A stretch of 64,000 nt of DNA from Deinococcus grandis (lineage in GTDB: Bacteria; Deinococcota; Deinococci; Deinococcales; Deinococcaceae). Positions 36,921 to 44,846 of the stretch are shown here, in pieces; the stretch's first letter is position 1; every line of letters begins with the position of its first letter. Location of the stretch: the NCBI RefSeq assembly GCF_001485435.1, contig NZ_BCMS01000001.1:2489501-2553500 (forward strand), written 5' to 3'. The translations under genes were made by a program, and so were the position numbers. The notes under the pieces were generated by a model. The model did no database searches, was not told where the DNA came from, and saw only the letters and a program-made list of their open reading frames with translations.

Positions 36921-37458
36921 AGCCACGATCCTCACCGCCGACGAGGTCCGCCGCGCCCTGACCCGCATCGCGCACGAGATCATCGAACGCAACAAGGGCG
37001 CCGAGAACCTCGCCCTGATCGGCGTGCACACCCGCGGCATCCCCCTGGCCCGCCGCCTCGCCGAGAAACTCAGCACCCTGGAAGGCGTGGACGTCCCCAC
37101 CGGCATGCTGGACATCACCCTGTACCGCGACGACCTCAGCGAGGTCGCCCAGCAGCCCATCATCCGCGAGACGCAGGTCCCGTTCGACCTGCGCGACCGC
37201 CGCGTGATCCTCGTGGACGACGTGCTGTACACCGGCCGCACCGTCCGCGCCGCACTCGACGCCCTGATCGACCTCGGCCGCCCCGCCGGAATCCAGCTGG
37301 CCGTCCTCGTGGACCGCGGTCACCGCGAACTCCCGATCCGCGCGGACTACGTCGGCAAGAACCTCCCCACCGCCGCCACCGAGGTCGTGAAAGTCAAGTT
37401 GCAGGAAACCGACGACGTGGACAGCGTCGAACTGTGGGACATGGAGGCGCTGCGATGA
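36910..37458 (+). CDS. pyrR: Pyrimidine operon regulator PyrR / uracil phosphoribosyltransferase-like
   Basis: PyrR binds the pyr leader RNA when UMP is plentiful and often has uracil phosphoribosyltransferase activity. The 182-residue protein has the PRPP-binding loop VILVDDVLYTGRTVRAALDAL, the N-terminal ILTADEVRRALTRIAHEIIERN and GIPLARRLAEKL, and C-terminal GHRELPIRADYVGKNLPT. It is full length. The GTG start has GGAGGA 5 nt upstream. The last codon overlaps pyrB (ATGA). Its target loop is in its own leader 110 bp upstream. Confidence 0.96.
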   Translation: MTPKATILTADEVRRALTRIAHEIIERNKGAENLALIGVHTRGIPLARRLAEKLSTLEGVDVPTGMLDITLYRDDLSEVAQQPIIRETQVPFDLRDRRVILVDDVLYTGRTVRAALDALIDLGRPAGIQLAVLVDRGHRELPIRADYVGKNLPTAATEVVKVKLQETDDVDSVELWDMEALR

Positions 37459-38411
37459 CGGGCGGACAGAACGGCCCCACCAGCATGGGCGCCCGCCCAC
37501 CCCACCTCCTGGACTTCCAGGACTGGACGCCCGAACGTCTGGGCGCCATCCTCGACAACGCCGACACCATGCTCCAGGTGCTCGACCGGCCCGTGAAGAA
37601 GGTCCCGGCCCTGCAGGGCCTGACGGTCTGCAACGCGTTCTTCGAGAACAGCACCCGCACCCGCACCAGCTTCGAACTGGCCGCGCGGCGCATGAGTGCC
37701 GACGTCCTCACGTTCGCCGCCGGGGCCAGCAGCGTCAGCAAGGGCGAGAGTCTGCGCGACACGCTGGAAGTCCTGACCTCCTACAAGGTCGACGCGTACA
37801 TCGTCCGCCACCACGCCGCCGGCGCCGCGCACCTCGTCGCCCGCTACAGCGGCAAACCCGTCATCAACGCCGGGGACGGCCGCCGCGCCCACCCCACCCA
37901 GGCGCTCCTCGACGCGTACACCATCCGCCAGGAATACGGCAGCCTCGAAGGCAAGAAGATCGCCATCCTCGGCGACGTCCGCCACAGCCGCGTCGCGCGC
38001 AGCAACGCCGAACTGCTGCCCAAACTGGGCGCGCAGGTCGTCCTGTGCGGCCCCGCCACCCTCCTTCCCCCCGGCCTCGCCCGCATGCCCGGCGTGACCC
38101 TCACCACCGACCCCCGCGAAGCGGTGCGCGGCGCCCACGCCGTCATGGCCCTGCGCCTCCAGCGCGAACGCATGAGCGGCGGGTTCCTCGGCAGCCTCCA
38201 GGAATACGCCGACACCTACCAGGTGAACGACACCCTGCTGAAAGAAGCCGAGAGCGGCGCCATCGTCCTGCACCCCGGCCCCATGAACCGCGACCTGGAA
38301 ATCAGCAGCGACGCCGCCGACGGCCCCCAGAGCCGCATCCTGAAACAGGTCGAGAACGGCCAGGCCATCCGCATGAGCGTCCTGTACCACCTGCTCGTCG
38401 GACGGAACTGA
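37455..38411 (+). CDS. pyrB: Aspartate carbamoyltransferase catalytic chain
   Basis: PyrB makes carbamoyl-aspartate, the committed step of pyrimidine synthesis. The 318-residue chain shows the carbamoyl-phosphate loop FFENSTRTRTSFELAARRM (about 58-76), VRHHAAGAAH, NAGDGRRAHPTQALLD and MALRLQRERM, then HPGPMNRDLEI. No regulatory PyrI gene is nearby; control would come through PyrR. Translation starts inside the pyrR stop (ATGA). Confidence 0.97.
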   Translation: MTGGQNGPTSMGARPPHLLDFQDWTPERLGAILDNADTMLQVLDRPVKKVPALQGLTVCNAFFENSTRTRTSFELAARRMSADVLTFAAGASSVSKGESLRDTLEVLTSYKVDAYIVRHHAAGAAHLVARYSGKPVINAGDGRRAHPTQALLDAYTIRQEYGSLEGKKIAILGDVRHSRVARSNAELLPKLGAQVVLCGPATLLPPGLARMPGVTLTTDPREAVRGAHAVMALRLQRERMSGGFLGSLQEYADTYQVNDTLLKEAESGAIVLHPGPMNRDLEISSDAADGPQSRILKQVENGQAIRMSVLYHLLVGRN

Positions 38412-38413
38412 GC

Positions 38414-38890
38414 ATGTCGGAGGTCGAGGGCACGGTGCATCAGGCTCTCGACCTCTGGCTTCAAGCGGAACGGACTTCACTCAGGGAGGCGGCGCAACAG
38501 TTCGGCCTCAGGTACCAGACGGCACGGACCCGTTCAGAGCGTGGAACGGTCGTGGTGGAGGAGCGGCAGGAGTGGGTGACGCTGCTCGTGGACGCCCAGC
38601 CCACCCCCGAACTGGTCAGCCTGGAAGAGGCTCAACGTCTTGGTGAGAGCCGGACGGCCGAAATCAATCAGTTGCGCGACCTGATCCAGGCCACTCACGG
38701 CCCAGCAGCACGGGACGACACGACGCTCGACTGGTGGGAGAACACCGAACCCTGCTGGCAGCACGAACTGATCTGGCTGGGTCAACGGTACGCGCTGACT
38801 CTTCGTCATCACGTCAGCGGACTGGAACAGACTCACTCCCGGAGCTTCAAGGTCGAGAACCTCGCCACAGGACATACGGAGGACACATGA
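38414..38890 (+). CDS. Unknown protein encoded inside the pyr operon, between pyrB and pyrC
   Basis: The 158-residue product begins MSEVEGTVHQALDLWLQAER; residues 20-40 (TSLREAAQQFGLRYQTARTR) look like a helix-turn-helix. A glutamate-rich helix and a Trp-rich C-terminal half (DWWENTEPCWQHELIWLGQRYAL) follow. No family is recognised. It starts 2 nt after pyrB and overlaps pyrC by ATGA, so it is a true operon member, yet its codon use is less GC-biased than pyrB and pyrC, hinting at later insertion. In Thermus an extra gene (bbc) sits at the same place; whether this is a homologue cannot be judged here. No ribosome site is visible, so it may depend on coupling. Confidence 0.75.
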   Translation: MSEVEGTVHQALDLWLQAERTSLREAAQQFGLRYQTARTRSERGTVVVEERQEWVTLLVDAQPTPELVSLEEAQRLGESRTAEINQLRDLIQATHGPAARDDTTLDWWENTEPCWQHELIWLGQRYALTLRHHVSGLEQTHSRSFKVENLATGHTEDT

Positions 38891-40161
38891 TCACGATTAC
38901 GAATATCAAGCGCGTCGGGTCGGAGAAGACCGAGAGCGTCACCATCGAGGGCGGCCTGATCAAGGGCTGGAACCTCCCGACAGATCAGCAGGGAGAGGGG
39001 CAGGTCATCGACGGGCAGGGCGGCACGGTCGCCCCCGCGCTGATCGAGCTGCACGCGCACCTGCGCGAGCCGGGGCAGACGGAGAAGGAAGATCTCGCCA
39101 GTGGTCTGGCGGCGGCGGCGGCCGGTGGGTACGGCACGGTGGTCAGCATGCCGAACACCAGCCCCGTGGTGGACGATCCGGCGATCGTGCGGACGCTGAT
39201 CGAGAAGGCGGCGGGGCTGGGCTTCGCGCGGCTGCGTCCGGCGGCGGCGCTGACGAAGGGGCAGAAGGGCGAGGAACTGGCCGAACTGACGTACCTGAAA
39301 GAGGCGGGGGCGGCGATGTTCACGGACGACGGGCGCACGAACGAGAACGCCCGGACGCTGCGTCTGGGCCTGGAGACGGCCGGGAGCCTGGGCATGGTGA
39401 TCAGCGTGCACGCCGAGGACGCCAGCCTGCGCGCGGACGGCGTGATGAACGAGGGGCCGGTCAGCGAGGCGCTGGGCCTGCCGGGCAACCCGGCGGCGGC
39501 CGAGGCGGCGCGCGTGGCGCGGGATATCGAGATCGTGGCGGGCCTGCACACGCAGGGCGTCCCGGCGCGGCTGCACATCCAGCACCTGAGCACGGCGCGC
39601 GCGCTGGATCTGGTGCGCGCCGCGAAGGCACAGGGCCTGCCCGTGACGTGCGAGGTCTGCCCGCACCACCTGACCCTGACGGACGAGGCGCTGCGTTCTT
39701 TCGACGCGATCTACAAGGTCGCGCCGCCCCTGCGCACCCAGGCGGACGCCGACCACCTGCTGGAGGGGCTGCGGGACGGCAGCGTGGACTGCCTCGCGAC
39801 GGATCACGCGCCGCACACCCGCGCGGAGAAGGAACGCGACCTGCTGGACGCGCCCAGCGGCATCGCGTACATCGAACTGGCGTTCCCGCTGATGTACACC
39901 CGTTTCGGCGAGACGCTGGGCCTGGAGCGCATCCTGGACCTGATGACCGCCGCCCCGGCGCGCGTCATGGGCTGGGAGCCCCCCACCCTGGATGCGGGCG
40001 CGAAGGCCGATCTGGTCATCCTCGACCTGAACACCGAACGCCCCGTGAACCCCGCCGAGTTCAGGAGCAAGGCCAAGTTCACGCCCTGGGCCGGGGAAAC
40101 GCTGAAAGGCTGGCCGCTGCTGACGGTCGTGGACGGGAAAGTCGCCTACCAGCGGGCTTAA
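38887..40161 (+). CDS. pyrC: Dihydroorotase, type I
   Basis: The enzyme cyclises carbamoyl-aspartate to dihydroorotate. The 424-residue amidohydrolase has the zinc motif LHAHLREPGQTEKEDLASG (residues 54-72), MPNTSPVVDDP, the histidines in VHAED and LHIQHLSTA, CEVCPHHLTL, and the catalytic aspartate in ATDHAPH. The length and motifs are those of the longer type I enzymes. It overlaps the preceding gene by ATGA and ends the operon; a long palindrome follows. Confidence 0.97.
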   Translation: MITITNIKRVGSEKTESVTIEGGLIKGWNLPTDQQGEGQVIDGQGGTVAPALIELHAHLREPGQTEKEDLASGLAAAAAGGYGTVVSMPNTSPVVDDPAIVRTLIEKAAGLGFARLRPAAALTKGQKGEELAELTYLKEAGAAMFTDDGRTNENARTLRLGLETAGSLGMVISVHAEDASLRADGVMNEGPVSEALGLPGNPAAAEAARVARDIEIVAGLHTQGVPARLHIQHLSTARALDLVRAAKAQGLPVTCEVCPHHLTLTDEALRSFDAIYKVAPPLRTQADADHLLEGLRDGSVDCLATDHAPHTRAEKERDLLDAPSGIAYIELAFPLMYTRFGETLGLERILDLMTAAPARVMGWEPPTLDAGAKADLVILDLNTERPVNPAEFRSKAKFTPWAGETLKGWPLLTVVDGKVAYQRA

Positions 40162-40170
40162 GGGGTCAGG

Positions 40171-40231
40171 GGTCGAAGGGTCCGAGAGTCTGAGGCTGGG
40201 CAGTAGCCTTAGACTCTCGGACCCTTCGACC
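40171..40231. terminator. 27-bp palindrome between pyrC and the oxidoreductase gene
   Basis: A 27-nt arm (40171-40197, beginning GGTCGAAGGGTCCGAGAGTC) pairs with 40205-40231 with one mismatch, around a 7-nt loop. This is the strongest hairpin in the window. It lies 10 nt from each convergent stop, a likely bidirectional terminator. The words (GGGTC, TCGAAGGGTC) differ from those of the other palindromes. Confidence 0.8.
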
Positions 40232-40240
40232 TTCAGACCC

Positions 40241-41449
40241 TCACCGGTCCAGCCGGAAGATCCGCAGGTCGTCACTCTCCTCTCCCTGGATCAGTCCGGT
40301 GAGGAGGCGGGCGGCCTGCACGCTGTACGTGATGCCGTTGCCACCGTAGCCGAGGGCGAACAGCAGCCGGTCGCCCGGCTGCCGGGGGCCGATGTACGCG
40401 AGACCGTCCTTCGTTTCGCCGAAGGTACCCGCCCAGGCGAAGGCCGTTTCCGGGTGGAGGTGCGGCAGGAGTTTGCCGAGTTTGCGTTCCAGCCGTTTCT
40501 GTTTGGCAGGCAGGGCGCGTTCGCGGCGGGCAGGGTTGTGGTGGTTGTCGTCCTCGCCGCCGATGACGACGCGGCCATCCTGGGTGGTGCGGGCGTACAG
40601 GTAAGGGCGGGCCGTTTCCCAGATGAGGCAGCCGGTGGGCCACAGTTCCCCGTCGGTTTCTGCGATGGGTTCGGTCGCCAGGGCGTAGGAGTTCTTCAGC
40701 TGCGCGAGGCGCCTGCCGAGGAACTTCTCGGCCTCGTACCCGGTGGCGACGACGACCCAGTGGGCCTGGATCTTCGCGTGCCGGTCGGTGTGCGCCGTGA
40801 ATTCGGTGCGGTGTTCGTCCAGGCGGGTGACTTCCGTGCGGTCGTACACCCGCGCGCCCCGCGACTGCGCCCGCTGAAGCAGGTGCTGCGCGAGGCGGTA
40901 CGGATCGACCTCGCCGCCGTCCGGGCTGAACAGCGCGGCGGGCGCCGTGATGCCAAAGCGGGCCTTGAGGCTGCGGGCGTCCAGGTGTTCCACGTTCAGT
41001 CCGGCGCGGGTGCGGGCGGCGTGTTCCTGCGCGAGCATGCGGGCGTCGCGGCGGTTGCTGGCGTAGTACAGGCTGCCCCGCTCGCGGAAGCCGCAGTCGT
41101 CGGGCAGTTCGGCGGTCAGGTCGCGCACCGTGTCGATGGCGTCGCGGCACAGGTGGTAGGCGCGTTCCGCGTCGGCCTGCCCGATCATGGGGATCAGGTC
41201 CACGAGGTTCGTGTCGATCTCGTACTGCAGCAGGGCGGTGCTGGCGCTGGTGCTACCGAACGCGGCGTCGCGCAGGTCGGTCACGACGACGTCCAGCCCG
41301 GCGGCGCTGAGCGAGTCGGCGAGGAGCGCGCCCGTGATGCCCGCCCCGATGACGAGCACGTCGGCCCTCTCGTCGCCGCTCAGGGGCGGGTAGGTGTGCA
41401 TGAGGCCGTTCGTGAGGGGCCAGAAGGCGCGTCCGCTGCGGAGATCCAT
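40241..41449 (-). CDS. FAD-dependent oxidoreductase, DAO family
   Basis: The 402-residue flavoprotein has the FAD-binding motif ADVLVIGAGITGALLADSLSAAGLDVVVTD at about 29-58, a DAO-type substrate domain (LKARFGITAPAALFSPDGGEVDPYRLAQHLL), VVVATGYEAEKF, and the C-terminal GDRLLFALGYGGNGITYSVQAARLLTGLI that closes the FAD site. It resembles glycine/sarcosine-oxidase-like or gamma-glutamylputrescine-oxidase-like enzymes; the substrate is unknown. A TACAGT box precedes the ATG by 6 nt. Confidence 0.88.
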   Translation of the reverse strand: MDLRSGRAFWPLTNGLMHTYPPLSGDERADVLVIGAGITGALLADSLSAAGLDVVVTDLRDAAFGSTSASTALLQYEIDTNLVDLIPMIGQADAERAYHLCRDAIDTVRDLTAELPDDCGFRERGSLYYASNRRDARMLAQEHAARTRAGLNVEHLDARSLKARFGITAPAALFSPDGGEVDPYRLAQHLLQRAQSRGARVYDRTEVTRLDEHRTEFTAHTDRHAKIQAHWVVVATGYEAEKFLGRRLAQLKNSYALATEPIAETDGELWPTGCLIWETARPYLYARTTQDGRVVIGGEDDNHHNPARRERALPAKQKRLERKLGKLLPHLHPETAFAWAGTFGETKDGLAYIGPRQPGDRLLFALGYGGNGITYSVQAARLLTGLIQGEESDDLRIFRLDR

Positions 41450-41535
41450 GAGCAGACTGTAGGAAGATCAGCCGCAGGGCAGGTGCGCGAGTGGCTACGG
41501 TTCCCCGCACGGGACGTTCAGGATTCGTTGGGGTT

Positions 41536-42639
41536 CTACTTCTGCGGCAGTTCGGGTTTCGTGCCCCGGAACGCGTCGCGTTTCGTGTGGGTGGGCAGGC
41601 GCACGACCTGCCCGGTGCGGGCGCTCTCGTACAGGGCGTCCATGATGACGTGGTCCTGTACGCCCTCCTCGCCGGGCGTCCACGGGGTGTCGCCGCTGCG
41701 GATGCACCCCGCGAAGTGGTCGAATTCCAGCGTGAACTGGTCGTAGTCGGGGAAACTGGGCTGGCGGGTGCCGTCGTCATCGGACAGACTGAGTTTCAGG
41801 CCGTCGTAGGGGAAGGCGGGGTCCATGTTCAGGCTCCCCGCCTCGCCCATCACGCGCAGGGTGCCGGTGTCGTGCGCGGCGTAACTCGTCTGGATGGTCG
41901 CGCTCACGCCGCCGGGGAAGCCCAGCAGGGCACTCATGGACGCCTCGACCTCCTGGAATCTCGGGTCGCCGCCGGGCTGGTGCTGCGTGGCGAACACCCA
42001 CTCGGGTTCCTGCCCGGTCAGAAACCGCAGGGTGTTCAGGCTGTAGATGCCCACGTCCGGCAGCGGGCCGCCGCCCGCCAGCTCGCGCTTGAGGCGCCAG
42101 ACCTCGGGGTCGTCCTCGACCTGCGCGTGGATGGAGTGCAGCAGCCTCAGGTCGCCCAGCGTGCCGCCCTGTACGGCGTCCCTGGCCGCCCAGTGTTCCG
42201 GGGTGTACTGGCAGCGGTACGCGGTCATCAGGAGCACCCCGGCTTCCCGGCAGGCGTCCACGATGGCCTGGGCGTCCTCGGCGTTCACGCCCAGCGGTTT
42301 CTCGCACAGGACGTGCTTGCCAAGGCGGGCAGCGCGGGTGGCGTACTCGCGGTGCAGGCTGTTCGGCGTGACGATGTACACCGCCTGCACGTCCTCGCGG
42401 CCCGCCAGTTCGCCGAACTGCTCGTAGGTGTAGGCGTCCGCCTCGGTCAGGCCCAGCGCGCGGGCAAACCCGTCCGCCTTGTCCGGCTCGCCGCTCACGA
42501 GTGCGGCCACGTAGGCGTGCTCGCTGGTGCGCGCGGCGGGAATGAGTTCCTCGGCGGTCAGCTTACCGATGCCGACCAGGGCGAAGCCCACCCGCGTGTC
42601 CTGCGCTTCGGGGGGCGTGATGTCCGGTTTCAGAGGCAT
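41536..42639 (-). CDS. Gfo/Idh/MocA family oxidoreductase
   Basis: The 367-residue NAD(P)-dependent dehydrogenase has a Rossmann start (VGFALVGIGKLTAEELIPAA), the signature VLCEKPLGVN with the conserved EKP lysine, and the C-terminal open beta-sheet domain (GGGPLPDVGIYSLNTLRFLTG, ATIQTSYAAHDTGTLRVMGEAG). It probably acts on a sugar or inositol derivative. A TACGGT box lies 5 nt before the ATG. It is 86 bp upstream of the DAO gene on the same strand; cotranscription is possible. Confidence 0.92.
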   Translation of the reverse strand: MPLKPDITPPEAQDTRVGFALVGIGKLTAEELIPAARTSEHAYVAALVSGEPDKADGFARALGLTEADAYTYEQFGELAGREDVQAVYIVTPNSLHREYATRAARLGKHVLCEKPLGVNAEDAQAIVDACREAGVLLMTAYRCQYTPEHWAARDAVQGGTLGDLRLLHSIHAQVEDDPEVWRLKRELAGGGPLPDVGIYSLNTLRFLTGQEPEWVFATQHQPGGDPRFQEVEASMSALLGFPGGVSATIQTSYAAHDTGTLRVMGEAGSLNMDPAFPYDGLKLSLSDDDGTRQPSFPDYDQFTLEFDHFAGCIRSGDTPWTPGEEGVQDHVIMDALYESARTGQVVRLPTHTKRDAFRGTKPELPQK

Positions 42640-42702
42640 GCCCCACCGTAAGGGCGCGCCCCCGCCGGATGGGGAGGCGCGCCTTGAGGGGGCCTTGGGG
42701 GT

Positions 42703-42912
42703 TCAGAAGAAGCGGCGTTTGCCGCGTTTGCCCACGGCCCGCTGCGCGCCGCTCAGGAGCGAGTCGATCATGCGGTCGCGTTTGCGGGCGCGGGTGTAGC
42801 GGCTGTTCTTCTTCTGGGCGGCGCGGGCCTTGACGAGCAGTTCCAGCACGACCGGAGCGGCGGCCATGATCAGGCCGAGTTTGCCTTTCGAGGAGGTCTT
42901 CATGCCGTCCAT
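42703..42912 (-). CDS. Small basic protein of unknown function, 69 residues
   Basis: The product has a short hydrophobic helix (LGLIMAAAPVVLELLVKA, about 12-29) followed by a very basic tail (KKNSRYTRARKRDRMIDSLLSGAQRAVGKRGKRRFF). The pattern suggests membrane attachment with a nucleic-acid- or lipid-head-group-binding tail; this is inference. Two start choices exist, ATG at 42912 or 42903. No Shine-Dalgarno is obvious. It is divergent from the amidohydrolase gene. Confidence 0.6.
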   Translation of the reverse strand: MDGMKTSSKGKLGLIMAAAPVVLELLVKARAAQKKNSRYTRARKRDRMIDSLLSGAQRAVGKRGKRRFF

Positions 42913-43046
42913 TACGACACGTCACGGAGGAAAGTTGCTGAGACTGGACTCAGGTTCCTTCACCTCTGGTTTCGGCGGACGGGCGGGAACTGTCCGGCAG
43001 ATCGAAACGCTACCCGTCCGGCCGCCCGGAGGCGCTAGGCTGAGGT

Positions 43047-44225
<1,179 letters not shown>

Positions 44226-44230
44226 GGCCC

Positions 44231-44665
44231 GTGCTGCTGCCCGAGACGGTCGCCAAGCAGATCATCGCCGACCATCAGCGCCGCCCGCGCCACACCGGAG
44301 CGCTGGACGGCGTGCCCGGCGTCACGCTGGACAACCCGGGCTGCGGGGATCAGGTGACCGTCTGGGCCGACGTGCAGGGCGGCCGGATCGGGCAGCTGAC
44401 CTTCACTGGGAAGGGCTGCGCGATCAGTCAGAGCAGCGCCAGCCTGATGACCGTCGCCCTGACCGGCAAGACCCTGCCCGAGGCGCGGGCGCTGGCCGCC
44501 ACGTTCCGCGCGATGGTCATGGGCGACGCCGAGGGCACGCCGGACCTGGGCGACCTGCTGGCCCTGGCGGGCGTCAGCCGCCTGCACGCGCGGCGCAAGT
44601 GCGCGCTACTGCCCTGGCGGGCGCTGGAACAGGCCCTGGAGGATGCGCCGCACCCGCAGCCCTGA
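44231..44665 (+). CDS. sufU: SufU-type iron-sulfur cluster assembly protein
   Basis: The 144-residue U-type scaffold or sulfur-relay protein has the three ligand cysteines NPGCGDQVTV, GKGCAISQSSASLM and RRKCALLPWRAL, and the SSAS-x-MT stretch typical of SufU. In Gram-positives SufU takes sulfur from SufS for SUF-mediated assembly; no other suf gene is visible here. The GTG start at 44231 lies 5 nt after the M20 stop, with GGAGTAAGG as ribosome site overlapping that stop, so the two are cotranscribed. A MITE-like element begins 48 bp downstream. Confidence 0.93.
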   Translation: MLLPETVAKQIIADHQRRPRHTGALDGVPGVTLDNPGCGDQVTVWADVQGGRIGQLTFTGKGCAISQSSASLMTVALTGKTLPEARALAATFRAMVMGDAEGTPDLGDLLALAGVSRLHARRKCALLPWRALEQALEDAPHPQP

Positions 44666-44712
44666 GCGCTGGCGGACGCACCCGGTGTGCGTTCAGGACG
44701 CCAGCGCGGGTC

Positions 44713-44846
44713 ATACGGATTCCGTTTGTTTCGTTAACAGATCGGAAAATCACCGATCTGCCAACTCCACGACCGGAACCCGTTTGTCTCCTACTTGCTC
44801 CGCTCGGGTTGAAAGTTTTTGCAAACCTTTCAACCGGAGTCCTTAT
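44713..44846 (+). repeat. MITE-like element, copy A (134 bp)
   Basis: Terminal inverted repeats: ATACGGATTCCG on the left; the right end read on the other strand is ATAAGGACTCCG. Internal hairpin 1 is CAGATCGG / CCGATCTG (44738-44760); internal hairpin 2 is GGTTGAAAG / CTTTCAACC (44807-44835). It has the same length as copy B at 51190-51323. The right end runs into the stop codon (TGA, 44846-44848) of the minus-strand signalling gene. No coding capacity. Confidence 0.9.

Noticed and set aside
38414..38890. Naming the pyr operon insert gene bbc after Thermus
   Set aside because: Position agrees, but I cannot confirm sequence homology by eye.
42703..42912. Toxin-antitoxin component
   Set aside because: Small and basic, but no partner frame overlaps it and no toxin motif is visible.
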